Of a stretch of 64,000 bases of DNA, positions 41,317-49,955 are shown piece after piece. The stretch spans positions 85,365 to 149,364 of the forward strand of contig NZ_JAHDIU010000008.1 of the NCBI RefSeq assembly GCF_019891545.1. The letters are read 5' to 3'. The translations under genes and the position numbers were made by a program. Source of the DNA: Flavobacterium coralii. GTDB taxonomy: Bacteria; Bacteroidota; Bacteroidia; Flavobacteriales; Flavobacteriaceae. The notes beneath the pieces are model-generated. The model ran no database searches. It was not told the origin of the DNA and was given only the letters and a program-made list of their open reading frames with translations. How positions within the stretch are numbered: the first letter of the stretch is position 1; the number at the start of each line of letters is the position of its first letter.

Positions 41317-44300
41317 ATGTTTAAAAGAGGGCTGTTACTTATTTTTATGTGCTGTTTTTCCGCAGGTTATGCGCAGGAAATAGTTACGCCCTACAAAAAA
41401 CGCCTTATTACTGCCGAGCGAGACACCATCAGGATTGACAGCGTGAGCATCAATAAGGTATTTTTTAAGTTGCAGGACAAGCAGGGCAAAGATATTGATA
41501 CCAGCTACTATTCGGTTGACTTTCGCAACAGCATCCTGGTGTTTAAAAATGGCTACCGCAGTACCGACACGCTTACCATGCGATACCTGAGCTACCCAGA
41601 TTACCTTACAAAAAAATACAGCATTTATGACAATACTGCTGTTGTAGCTAATGATGCTGCCGAAGGCAGGCGCTATTCTGTAGGCGCCGGAAGCATCAAA
41701 ACCTTCAGGCCTTTTGAGGGTCTTAATACATCAGGTAGTATTACGCGCGGTATTACAGTGGGTAATAACCAGAATGCTGTAGTAAACTCTAATCTTGATT
41801 TACAGATAACAGGAAAGCTTTCAGATAAAGTCAGCCTTCGCGCCTCTATACAGGACAGCAACATCCCGCTGCAGGAAGGCGGCTACTCCCAAAAGCTGGA
41901 TGAATTCGACCAGATTTTCATAGAAATGTTCAGCGATAACTGGAACATCCGTGCAGGCGACCTTTTCCTCGAAAACAGGCAGTCGCGGTTTATGAATTTC
42001 AGTAAAAAAGTACAGGGGCTTTCCACAACCTTTGCTTTTGGTGACACCAGCTCCCGCACAACCATATCTACGGCAGCGGCACTGGTGCGGGGGCAGTATG
42101 CCCGCAGCACCTTTACCGGACAGGAAGGCAACCAGGGGCCTTATAAGCTGCGCGGGCCTAATGAAGAGCTGTATGTGCTAATCATATCAGGTTCGGAAAG
42201 GGTTTTCGTGAACGGTATATTGCTGGAAAGAGGCGAAAGCAACGACTACATTATTGATTATAATGCCGGGGAGATCATCTTTACGCCTTTGTTCCCCATA
42301 ACATCAGAAATGCGTATTAATGTAGAATACCAGTACAGCGAGCGCACCTATACCCGTTTTGTTGCCTATGGCGGCATAACCCACGAACGCGAAGACTGGA
42401 GCATAGGCGGTTATGTATATTCAGAAAATGATGTAAAAAATCAACCCTTACAGCAAAACCTTTCGGAAGAACAGGTAGCCATACTACAGGATGCAGGAGA
42501 TGATACAGGGCTAATGACAGCGCCTTCTGCTTATGTTGACAGCTATTCTGAAAACAAGATCTTGTACCGCAAAGTTATTGTAAACGGCGCAGAAGTTTTT
42601 GAATTCTCAAACAATCCTGATGAAGAGCTGTATAATGTGAGGTTTAGCCTTGTAGGGAATAACAATGGTAATTACATTCTCTCTAATGCTGCGGCAGTAG
42701 GCCGAATCTATGAATATGTGCCGCCTGTAAACGGTGTGCCACAGGGCAATTATGAGCCAATCATACGGTTAACCCCACCTGTAAAGCTGCAAATAGCCAC
42801 AGTGATGGGCAAATATAACCCTGATGAGAAAACCCTGGTAGATTTTGAAACTGCAATAAGTAACAACGACCTCAACCTGTACTCCCCTATTGATGATGAT
42901 GACAACCAGGGTTATGCGGGCAGGCTTAATGCAAAACAAAGGCTTTATACCGGCAAATGGGAAGCCGATGCATTTGCATCTTACCAGTTTGTGCAGAAAG
43001 ATTTCAGGACTATAGAGAGGCTCTTTAATATAGAATTTAACCGTGACTGGAACCTGTTAGGCATTACCACCACAAATACCAACCAAAACTACCTGATAGC
43101 CGGCACAACCTTCAGGCTGCCGCAAAGGGGGCAGCTAAATTATCAGGCTGAACACCTTAGCTTTTCAGGCACTTTTAGTGGTACACGCCATGTGGTTGAC
43201 GGTATATACAATTACAACAAATTACTGGTACAGCAGCAGGGAAGCTGGCTGGAAAGCGATGGCGACTATGCAAAATCTACCTTTATACGGAATGAAACAC
43301 GTGCTAAGTATCATTTCGGCAAAAACTGGGCAGGCGGCTCTGTTAGGCTTGAAGATAACCGTGAAAAGCTTAAAGCCACAGACCAGCTATCGCAGCTTAG
43401 CCAGCGTTTTAGCGAGTTTGGCGCTTTTGTGGGGCGTGGCGACAGTACGCGGGTATATGTTGAGCTGGGCTACCTGCAGCGCGCTAACGACAGCCTTGTG
43501 GGCGGGCTGCTTAAAAAGGTAAATACCTCCCACTCCTACTATCTTAAATCAAGGCTTATTCAAACAGAGAAAAGCGACCTTACTGTTTTCGCCAATTACC
43601 GTAACCTTACTTTTGAAGATCCTGCCATTAAAGATGAGCCATCACTAAACTCACGCATATTGTATAACGACCGCTACTGGGACCAGCTTGTGCAGGTTAC
43701 TACAGCCTACGAAACCACATCGGGTACTATAGCGCAGCAGGAGTTTACCTATATAGAAGTTGAACCGGGACAGGGTGTGTATATGTGGAACGATTATAAC
43801 GACAACGGCATACAGGAACTTCAGGAATTTGAAATAGCACCATTCCCTGACCAGGCTAAATATGTACGCGTGTTTTTGCCAAACCAGATATTTGTGCGGA
43901 CCCACCAGAATAAATTCTCACAATCGCTGACACTGAACCCCAACCAGTGGCAGAATGAAACCGGATTCAAAAAATTCCTCTCCTATTTTTACAACCAGTC
44001 CTCATACCTGATAGACCGCAAGATAGAGCGCAGCGGCGGTAATTTTGACCTGAACCCTTTTTCTTCGGCAGAAAAAAACCTGCTTGGCATTACCTCGAGC
44101 ATACGCAACAGCCTTTTTTACAACCGCGGCAAGCAGGATCATTCGGTTATATACACATTTATAAAAAGCCGTGCTAAAAACCTGCTTACGGTAGGTTCGC
44201 AGGAAAATATAAGCAGCTCGCATCAGTTGCAGTATGCCCACCTTTTAAAGCAAACATGGCTCTTCAGCCTTAACGGGCAAACTATTAATACCGAAACGTA

Positions 44301-44733
44301 TTCTGAAAACTATGGCAGCCGTAACTATGAAATTGAAAGCTACCTTGCGGGGCCAAAAGTATCATATATCTTCTCACGCAATGCCAGCTGGGATGTCTTC
44401 TATGAATATGAAAGTAAAGAGAACCGCATAAGCGATGCCGAAACGCTTTACCAGCAAAGGTTGGGTACATCATTTAACTATGCCTCTGAAAAGCAGTTTA
44501 CCGTAAGTGGCGAATTCTCCTACTACAAAAATGATTTTACGGGCAACCAGTTAAGCCCCGCTGCCTTCCAGATGCTTGAAGGGCTGCAGGCAGGTGAAAA
44601 CCTTACTTGGAGGCTGCTCCTGCAAAAAAACCTAACCTCTTTCCTTGATGTGAATATCAATTACCAGGGGCGCAAAAGCGAAACAGCAAAAGCAATACAC
44701 ACCGGCAGCGTGCAATTGCGGGCGTATTTTTAA
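41317..44733 (+). CDS. Very large outer-membrane beta-barrel protein, unknown function
   Basis: 1138 residues from the ATG at 41317 (a GTG one codon earlier is less likely). A signal peptide of about 20 residues (ending AGYAQE) is followed by a beta-rich region. The motif GSITRGITVGNNQNAVVNS, then DLQITGKLSDKVSLRASIQD and NIPLQEGGYSQKLDEFDQ, resembles one repeated in giant flavobacterial barrels such as SprA. The rest alternates amphipathic strands up to the aromatic C-terminal strand GSVQLRAYF. It should lie in the outer membrane as a large barrel. I know no function for it. It has its own -7 box and stands alone; the next gene overlaps its stop convergently. Confidence 0.75.
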   Translation: MFKRGLLLIFMCCFSAGYAQEIVTPYKKRLITAERDTIRIDSVSINKVFFKLQDKQGKDIDTSYYSVDFRNSILVFKNGYRSTDTLTMRYLSYPDYLTKKYSIYDNTAVVANDAAEGRRYSVGAGSIKTFRPFEGLNTSGSITRGITVGNNQNAVVNSNLDLQITGKLSDKVSLRASIQDSNIPLQEGGYSQKLDEFDQIFIEMFSDNWNIRAGDLFLENRQSRFMNFSKKVQGLSTTFAFGDTSSRTTISTAAALVRGQYARSTFTGQEGNQGPYKLRGPNEELYVLIISGSERVFVNGILLERGESNDYIIDYNAGEIIFTPLFPITSEMRINVEYQYSERTYTRFVAYGGITHEREDWSIGGYVYSENDVKNQPLQQNLSEEQVAILQDAGDDTGLMTAPSAYVDSYSENKILYRKVIVNGAEVFEFSNNPDEELYNVRFSLVGNNNGNYILSNAAAVGRIYEYVPPVNGVPQGNYEPIIRLTPPVKLQIATVMGKYNPDEKTLVDFETAISNNDLNLYSPIDDDDNQGYAGRLNAKQRLYTGKWEADAFASYQFVQKDFRTIERLFNIEFNRDWNLLGITTTNTNQNYLIAGTTFRLPQRGQLNYQAEHLSFSGTFSGTRHVVDGIYNYNKLLVQQQGSWLESDGDYAKSTFIRNETRAKYHFGKNWAGGSVRLEDNREKLKATDQLSQLSQRFSEFGAFVGRGDSTRVYVELGYLQRANDSLVGGLLKKVNTSHSYYLKSRLIQTEKSDLTVFANYRNLTFEDPAIKDEPSLNSRILYNDRYWDQLVQVTTAYETTSGTIAQQEFTYIEVEPGQGVYMWNDYNDNGIQELQEFEIAPFPDQAKYVRVFLPNQIFVRTHQNKFSQSLTLNPNQWQNETGFKKFLSYFYNQSSYLIDRKIERSGGNFDLNPFSSAEKNLLGITSSIRNSLFYNRGKQDHSVIYTFIKSRAKNLLTVGSQENISSSHQLQYAHLLKQTWLFSLNGQTINTETYSENYGSRNYEIESYLAGPKVSYIFSRNASWDVFYEYESKENRISDAETLYQQRLGTSFNYASEKQFTVSGEFSYYKNDFTGNQLSPAAFQMLEGLQAGENLTWRLLLQKNLTSFLDVNINYQGRKSETAKAIHTGSVQLRAYF

Positions 44734-45212
44734 TTAAAATACTGCTTTTCTTTATCTGAAAATGCACCCGATTGTTTTATGTACTTTTTGGTAAAAGCCT
44801 TAAGGTCGGCGGGTTGTTTATTGTAGTTCTTTATAAGAAATGCCTTGTCAATATCAATATTATCTTTATAACCTGTTATCCACGGCACGTTATCCTGAAT
44901 GTTAAGGCGTATAAGCCTTGCTTCATAATCATCAGGATCCTTTTTTATGGTCTCCTCAAGTAATGATGTACCACGGTTAAACAGCTTTGTTTTGGTAATA
45001 AGGCCGCTTTCATACTTTGCGAGCAGTACAATAGAGGCTGCCTTATAAGCCATCAGGGTAGTATTGGTGCTCTCAATATTACTTAACGAATTATGGAAGC
45101 TGTTGGCATCTTCTTCAGACTGGGCTGCACTGACATAGTTCTCGCGCAGGGTCCTTAATTCCGGTACCGAAATACCTGTTAAAAACAAGATGCATAACAT
45201 TATAAGCTTCAT
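44730..45212 (-). CDS. Small secreted helical protein, unknown
   Basis: A 160-residue protein with a short signal peptide (MKLIMLCILFLTGISV). It has helical segments (LRENYVSAAQSEEDANSFHNSLSNIES...YKAASIVLLAKYESGLI...RGTSLLEETIKKDPDDYEARLIRLNIQ) that look like TPR-type repeats. Many flavobacteria carry such short envelope proteins. Its stop codon overlaps the stop of the big outer-membrane gene by four bases in the convergent direction, so the two ends share sequence. No close neighbour on its strand helps to define a role. Confidence 0.7.
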   Translation of the reverse strand: MKLIMLCILFLTGISVPELRTLRENYVSAAQSEEDANSFHNSLSNIESTNTTLMAYKAASIVLLAKYESGLITKTKLFNRGTSLLEETIKKDPDDYEARLIRLNIQDNVPWITGYKDNIDIDKAFLIKNYNKQPADLKAFTKKYIKQSGAFSDKEKQYFN

Positions 45213-45290
45213 AAAGTTAAAATTTTTCGCAATTTAAGCTTCTTCATCCAAATATCATACCTTTTTATATATCTGTAAGAAATATAAGCA

Positions 45291-45317
45291 AAAAGCTCCC
45301 CTGACAGGGGAGCTTTT
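45291..45317 (-). terminator. Terminator of the six-gene envelope operon
   Basis: A 13-base stem (AAAAGCTCCCCTG at 45291-45303, CAGGGGAGCTTTT at 45305-45317) lies 20 bases beyond the stop of the last gene. On the minus strand it is followed by a T-rich run. Confidence 0.85.
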
Positions 45318-45336
45318 AAAGACTTATAAAAAGTTA

Positions 45337-47019
45337 TTACTTTTTGATTATCTTATAAGAGGAAACGGTTTCGCCTGAATGAACCCTTACAAGATAATTT
45401 CCTGACTGTAGTGCAGAAACATCTACTGTTGCTGCATCAGCTCCCGGAGTCACGTTAAGCAGTTCCTGCCCAAGCATATTAGTTATCGTGATTTTGCTAA
45501 TGGCAGTTTTACCTGAAACATTTATAACATCAGCTGCAGGGTTAGGATATATAACAAATGCTTTGTTATCTACACCCGCTACATTAAGGTTATCTACTGC
45601 GGTAATCATCAAAGGATCGCTCTCACAGTCATTTATAGTTTGGGTAACATAATATTGTCCGCCGTCCTGCAGTGCCGTATCGGTACCAACCTCAACAAGT
45701 TGCATACCTGCATCCATAACATACCATGTTATAGCTGCTCCGTTTTCTGTAGTAATTATAAGATCGGCAATAGTATCGCCTGCTTCAAATTCCTGTGTTG
45801 CAGCACCTGTAGGGGCAGCAGGAAGGGCATTAACGGTAACATTAACCTGTGCCCTGGCAGTACTTTCGCAGCCTGTTACAGCCTGTGCAGCAAAATAAGT
45901 ACCCGTGGCAAGCACTGTTGTTTCTGAAAGCGGTGTTCCGCCTGTTGCAACAGGATACCATATAAATGATGCCCCCGCCATGCCTGTAGCTTCGAGGTTG
46001 GCAACTGTAGCCCCTGCACAAAATACCTGATTTGCATTGGCTGTAGGAGCCGCAACTGTATTTATTACTACCGTAAAGCTGCTCTCTGCAGTACAGTTTG
46101 GTGTAGTACCCGATTGTGCATAAATGTAAATAAGCTGTGTTGATGTTATAACATCGCCTGCTGTAAGCATATTTCCTGTAGCGCCAGGCCCTGTGTAGTA
46201 AGTGTTGTTAGGCTGTAATGCAGGCAGGCTGTAGCTGTTGCAGGCTGTAACATCCATCATTACCTGTGCATTAGCACTGTTAACGGTTACAGCAACTGTT
46301 GTACGTGTACTTTCGCAGGCATCAACAGTTTGAGACACATAATAATTGCCCGTAGTGAGTGCAGTACCGGCAGCCAGTTCTGTGCCACCGGATGGTGTGC
46401 TGTACCAGTTAAACTCGGCTCCTGCAGCACCTGTAGCCTGTAAAGAGGCAACAGTTGCGCCTGTACAGAAAGATTGAGCAGCGGCTGTTGGAGCATCAGG
46501 TGCTATACAGGTAAATGTCCTGTTCAACTGAAAGCCCCTGAAACCACCATGATAAGCAAGACTATATCCGGCCCCATTTCCTCTTGCCCAGGCAAAGTCG
46601 ATATCAGTCATACTGTAAGTAAAGTTAAAATCGCCCGTACCGCCTGTAAATGCACGTGTGGCAACGATTGTACGCGTACCGCCGGCAACGGTATTAGAGC
46701 TTACTGTCCAGTTATTGGTATCTGTAGAAGGCGTGTTGCCTGAACCATTCATTACTGCATCTACCAGTCCGGTATTGGTGGCATAAACAAGGTCCTGGCC
46801 GCTTGCCATACCCTGACTTGATGTGAAGGAGCCGAACTGCAGCGCAAACCACCTGTCAGAAGGGCCTGTAAAAGTAAGGGTTACAGTATTGGTCGCACTG
46901 TTAAGATCCATCTTGGCTGTCATGCCCGTAGTAAGGGTAACCGTACCGGTAGTTTTAGATTGTGCCCAAAGCCCTGTACCGGATGCAAGGACGAGAAGGC
47001 AGAGTAATAGTTTTTTCAT
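45337..47019 (-). CDS. T9SS-exported protein with DOMON-like head and Ig-like repeats
   Basis: A 560-residue secreted protein: signal peptide of about 20 residues (LWAQS), then a beta-sandwich head (about 20-165) with the DOMON-type pattern WFALQFGSF...LVYATN...FTYSMTDIDFAWARG...SLAYHGGFRGFQ. DOMON domains bind haem or sugars. Next come about three Ig-like repeats with a conserved Cys pair (SFCTGATV...DACESTRTTVAV) and a type A T9SS sorting domain (FVIYPNPAADVINVSG). It should reach the cell surface. It is the last gene of a six-gene operon with YceI, a haem lipoprotein and a barrel, which fits a redox or ligand role; that is inference. Confidence 0.8.
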   Translation of the reverse strand: MKKLLLCLLVLASGTGLWAQSKTTGTVTLTTGMTAKMDLNSATNTVTLTFTGPSDRWFALQFGSFTSSQGMASGQDLVYATNTGLVDAVMNGSGNTPSTDTNNWTVSSNTVAGGTRTIVATRAFTGGTGDFNFTYSMTDIDFAWARGNGAGYSLAYHGGFRGFQLNRTFTCIAPDAPTAAAQSFCTGATVASLQATGAAGAEFNWYSTPSGGTELAAGTALTTGNYYVSQTVDACESTRTTVAVTVNSANAQVMMDVTACNSYSLPALQPNNTYYTGPGATGNMLTAGDVITSTQLIYIYAQSGTTPNCTAESSFTVVINTVAAPTANANQVFCAGATVANLEATGMAGASFIWYPVATGGTPLSETTVLATGTYFAAQAVTGCESTARAQVNVTVNALPAAPTGAATQEFEAGDTIADLIITTENGAAITWYVMDAGMQLVEVGTDTALQDGGQYYVTQTINDCESDPLMITAVDNLNVAGVDNKAFVIYPNPAADVINVSGKTAISKITITNMLGQELLNVTPGADAATVDVSALQSGNYLVRVHSGETVSSYKIIKK

Positions 47020-47023
47020 GAGC

Positions 47024-47548
47024 TTATTTTTTTAAGAGGTTAATAATATCGTTGTTATTGGTAAATACGGCATAATCCATAGGGGTTTTGCCTTCTTTGT
47101 CTTTTACTGTTTTACTGGCTTTATATTTCAGCAGCAGCTCTACAAGTTCTTTATTTTCAAACTGTATTGCGTAGATTAATGGCGTAATGCCCATTGTATC
47201 TGCAATATTAGGATCGGCCTTGTTTTCCAGCAGTATTTTGGCAAGCGCGGTGTTGCCTTTTACAGCCACTGCGGCAAGGGCAGTACCATTATCACTTGTC
47301 TGGTTTATGTTCTTTACATTTTTTGCAAGATATTCGGCTACTTCATTATTGCCCCTGTAGCAGGCAAGTATAAGCGGTGTAAAACCCATTGGGCTAATGG
47401 CATTAATAATATCTTTATCGGCGGCATGCAGCTTTTGCATATCGGCAAGGGTGCCATAGCGGGCCGTGTCAAAAACATCTTTCTCAGCTTTTTGCTGCGC
47501 ATGGCAAAATGCGGTTATCAGCAGTAATATAAGTGTAATTTTCTTCAT
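47024..47548 (-). CDS. Secreted ankyrin-repeat protein
   Basis: A 174-residue protein with a signal peptide (MKKITLILLLITAFCHAQ). It then has about four ankyrin repeats, each with the typical G-x-TPL turn and AA/LL helices (MGFTPLILACYRGNNEVAEYL, NGTALAAVAVKGNTALAKILL, MGITPLIYAIQFENKELVELLL, GKTPMDYAVFTNNNDIINLLKK). It should act in the periplasm as a binding scaffold. Similar exported ankyrin proteins protect catalases in some proteobacteria, so a link to redox enzymes is possible. It lies 19 bases after the YceI gene and 4 bases before the DOMON gene. Confidence 0.9.
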   Translation of the reverse strand: MKKITLILLLITAFCHAQQKAEKDVFDTARYGTLADMQKLHAADKDIINAISPMGFTPLILACYRGNNEVAEYLAKNVKNINQTSDNGTALAAVAVKGNTALAKILLENKADPNIADTMGITPLIYAIQFENKELVELLLKYKASKTVKDKEGKTPMDYAVFTNNNDIINLLKK

Positions 47549-47567
47549 GTTTATTTTAATAAGTTGG

Positions 47568-48110
47568 TTACTGTTTGTTAAGCGGCAGGTTATATTCTAT
47601 TGTTACTGTTTCTGCAATTTTGCTGCTTACCACTTTTGGTATCTCTATACCAAAATCGGCAGGCTTAACTTTAAAGCTGCCTGTAATGGTAATGGTATTG
47701 CCGGAACGTGTTACTACCACCCTGTCGGTTATCTTTTTAGTCTTGCCGTGCAGTGTAAGGTCGCCCGTAATTGTAAAAACCTGCCCGGTTGCATTTAGCT
47801 TGGTAATGTCCAGCCCTTCAATTTTTCCTTTAAAGGTGGCTTTAGGAAATTTATCGGTTTCAGCATAGCTTTCATTAAAATGCTCCTCCATCAGCGCAAC
47901 CTTGAACCGGAACCCTTTCATAAGGGCCAGTACGGCTACTTCTCCCCCGGAAGCATCAAGAGCTGCCGAAACCGATTTATTTTGTGCGGCAACCTCTTCA
48001 AATGAGGGCACCGTTGCCTCAAACTTTACTGTGCCAGTGCGTGTGCTGAATTTTTGCCCGTAAAACACAACCGGCATAAGTAAAAACAACAGTATGATAT
48101 TCTTTTTCAT
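47568..48110 (-). CDS. YceI-family periplasmic protein
   Basis: A 180-residue exported protein with a signal peptide (MKKNIILLFLLMPVVFYGQ). YceI-type lipocalin strands follow: TRTGTVKFEATVPSFEEVAAQN, FRFKVALMEEHFNESYAETDKFPKATFKGKI, GQVFTITGDLTLHGKTK, and the closing GSFKVKPADFGIEIP. YceI proteins bind long isoprenoid or amide lipids such as polyprenyl quinones in a hydrophobic pocket (known for the family). Placed beside a haem lipoprotein and a barrel, it could carry a quinone or lipid between them. Seven bases separate it from the haem gene. Confidence 0.93.
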   Translation of the reverse strand: MKKNIILLFLLMPVVFYGQKFSTRTGTVKFEATVPSFEEVAAQNKSVSAALDASGGEVAVLALMKGFRFKVALMEEHFNESYAETDKFPKATFKGKIEGLDITKLNATGQVFTITGDLTLHGKTKKITDRVVVTRSGNTITITGSFKVKPADFGIEIPKVVSSKIAETVTIEYNLPLNKQ

Positions 48111-48117
48111 AATACAA

Positions 48118-48474
48118 TTAATTTTCGGGAAGACCCTGTGTGTTCCACTCCAGTATTGTATTTATCTTGTCCTGCGGCATTCTTCCGGTTTGCGGCATAA
48201 GTCCCGGCTCCCCGTTCTGCCTCTGTATGCGGTCCAGCAGGCCTGCGTTTTCTACTGCCGCCTTAACCTCAGCATAATTGGTAAGCAGGCGGAATGAAGC
48301 TGTACCTCCCTGCGAATGGCAGCTTGCACAGTTGGCGTCTATTATGCTTTTTACATTGGCATTATAGGTTATAGCACCCGAAGGCACTTCCTCATCAAGC
48401 AAATCTTCATAGGTGTTGGTTTCGCAGCCAACGCCAAACATGGCGACCGCCAGTATTGCTAAATATTTTTTCAT
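48118..48474 (-). CDS. Mono-haem c-type lipoprotein
   Basis: A 118-residue lipoprotein with lipidated Cys17 (FGVGC). A single CxxCH haem-binding motif lies at Cys49-Cys52-His53 (NCASCHSQGG), and Met residues near 92-99 (GLMPQTGRMPQDK) could give the distal ligand. This matches the small cytochrome-like lipoproteins with a C-terminal planctomycete/cytochrome-c-like domain found in Bacteroidota. It would be anchored at a membrane in the periplasm and move single electrons. It lies two bases after the DUF5777 gene, so the two are translationally coupled. Confidence 0.88.
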   Translation of the reverse strand: MKKYLAILAVAMFGVGCETNTYEDLLDEEVPSGAITYNANVKSIIDANCASCHSQGGTASFRLLTNYAEVKAAVENAGLLDRIQRQNGEPGLMPQTGRMPQDKINTILEWNTQGLPEN

Positions 48475-48476
48475 CT

Positions 48477-49322
48477 TTAAAATACCCTGTATAAGTTAAA
48501 CCCAAAGAAAAAATCGCCATCGCCCCAGTCGCCTGCTGCATTGGTTATATAACCGCTCTCTGTCATGGCCTGAGAGTTGGTAAACAGCAATTGGAATATA
48601 TGCCCTCCGGTTTCTATATCCAGCCCTACCGAAAGCGGGTTAACATAAAAATCGGGTTTATCGGCGTTATACACATACTCCATATTTAGCGACAGCCTTT
48701 TGGTTAGCTTTACCCTGCCACCTGCCCCAACTGCAAATTGGTTATCGTTCTCAATTGCCGGGTCATAAAGGTTTTTGTGTATGTAGGTCGGTACAAGCTC
48801 TAAAGATACCTTATCAGATACCTTGTGTGATATTAACAGCTGGCTGGTGTAAGTAAGCCTGTCGGCAAACTCCAGCTTTGGGTAATCTTCCTCTTCCAGA
48901 AAGGTATTTATACCTGCTGTGTTATACCCTACAATCTCTAACGGAAAGCTGCTTCCCTGCCTTGCCAGCCTGTACTTAATACCTGTTTCGTAAACCTTGA
49001 GCATGGTATGCCTTGACGCGCTTACAGAAAGCCATTCTGTAATACCATATACCCCGCCAAGCTTTGTTGTTGCCATATCAAGCCCGAAGAACTCTGATAT
49101 ACCATCTTTAACGGTACCAAAACGATGCGATACCACAAAATAAAATTCATTCTTTGCAGGAATTTTTGTGGTTTGCAGCGTTACAATCTGCAGCCCTTTA
49201 AATGCTGCAGTAGCATAGGCCTCATCGCCTACCTGTACAGAGTCAAGTTCGTTAAGCAGGTCTTCCTGTGCAGTGGCAGCCATTGCAAAAGACAGGCATG
49301 CCAGCAATACCATTTTTCTCAT
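48477..49322 (-). CDS. DUF5777 outer-membrane beta-barrel protein
   Basis: A 281-residue exported protein with a signal peptide of about 19 residues (MRKMVLLACLSFAMAATAQ). A conserved entry motif follows (TTKIPAKNEFYFVVSHRFGTV...EFFGLDMATTKLGGVYGITEWLSVSASR), then regular amphipathic strands and a final aromatic strand (FFFGFNLYRVF). Together these show an outer-membrane barrel of about 12 strands. DUF5777 is named but uncharacterised. Its fixed pairing with a cytochrome-like gene and YceI here invites comparison with barrel-cytochrome conduits. It lies 9 bases after the OB-fold gene. Confidence 0.88.
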   Translation of the reverse strand: MRKMVLLACLSFAMAATAQEDLLNELDSVQVGDEAYATAAFKGLQIVTLQTTKIPAKNEFYFVVSHRFGTVKDGISEFFGLDMATTKLGGVYGITEWLSVSASRHTMLKVYETGIKYRLARQGSSFPLEIVGYNTAGINTFLEEEDYPKLEFADRLTYTSQLLISHKVSDKVSLELVPTYIHKNLYDPAIENDNQFAVGAGGRVKLTKRLSLNMEYVYNADKPDFYVNPLSVGLDIETGGHIFQLLFTNSQAMTESGYITNAAGDWGDGDFFFGFNLYRVF

Positions 49323-49331
49323 ATCCGGTTG

Positions 49332-49730
49332 TTAGTTAGTCAGCGTACACTGGTCAAGCTTTACTTCACCAAAAATTTCGTCATACCCTATGCACCTCCC
49401 CTTAACGGTTATGGTCTCATCTACATATACTTCTTTAATTCCTGTAAAAGCGCAAAAAACAGCCGAGTCTATAATAACCAGCGAGTCGTTTACACTGGTA
49501 ACCTTTCCTTGCACCGCAAGTGTCTTATTAAGGTATTTGGCTGTTGCCGCCCCGGTGCCTTCCTGATACTCTGCAAGCAGTTGCGTTGCATTTACGGTAA
49601 AGGCAGGTTGCTCGCCCGCTATATTACGTGCATCTTTATACAGGTAATTGTTATACAATAAGTAACCCCCTGTTATTATAAACAGCAGTATCACTACTAT
49701 TACAACGCGCCTGTTCCCGTACTTAGCCAT
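49332..49730 (-). CDS. Membrane-anchored OB-fold (tRNA_anti-like) protein
   Basis: A 132-residue protein with one N-terminal membrane helix (about 8-27, VVIVVILLFIITGGYLLY). The C-terminal part (about 45-130) has OB-fold strands (LLAEYQEG, LAVQGKVTSVNDSLVIIDSAVFCAFTG, ETITVKGRCIGYD) as in the tRNA_anti-like family (PF12869). Such exported OB-folds are found in Bacteroidota without a known ligand. It leads the six-gene operon; a -7 box (TACTTTTG, 49750-49757) lies 19 bases before the start. Confidence 0.8.
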   Translation of the reverse strand: MAKYGNRRVVIVVILLFIITGGYLLYNNYLYKDARNIAGEQPAFTVNATQLLAEYQEGTGAATAKYLNKTLAVQGKVTSVNDSLVIIDSAVFCAFTGIKEVYVDETITVKGRCIGYDEIFGEVKLDQCTLTN

Positions 49731-49749
49731 GAGGTTTAACTTATTTTAA

Positions 49750-49757
49750 CAAAAGTA
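49750..49757 (-). promoter_or_regulatory. -7 box of the six-gene envelope operon
   Basis: TACTTTTG on the minus strand, 19 bases before the OB-fold gene start. No internal promoter is needed, as gene gaps in the operon are 2-19 bases. Confidence 0.5.
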
Positions 49758-49955
49758 ATTTATATAATAAGCTGTATTTAAAGGAAATGGTAAAGGCATA
49801 GTTTGGATGAGAATTTGCTGCTTTATAATGAGAATTTGCTGACATGCATCTGCCCGAATTTTAACATCTGTAAAACAGCAGTTTAAGAATTGTGCAATGC
49901 GAAGTTTATTTATAATTAGCTAACTTTATGCATGTTAAAATAATACTTCTTGATT

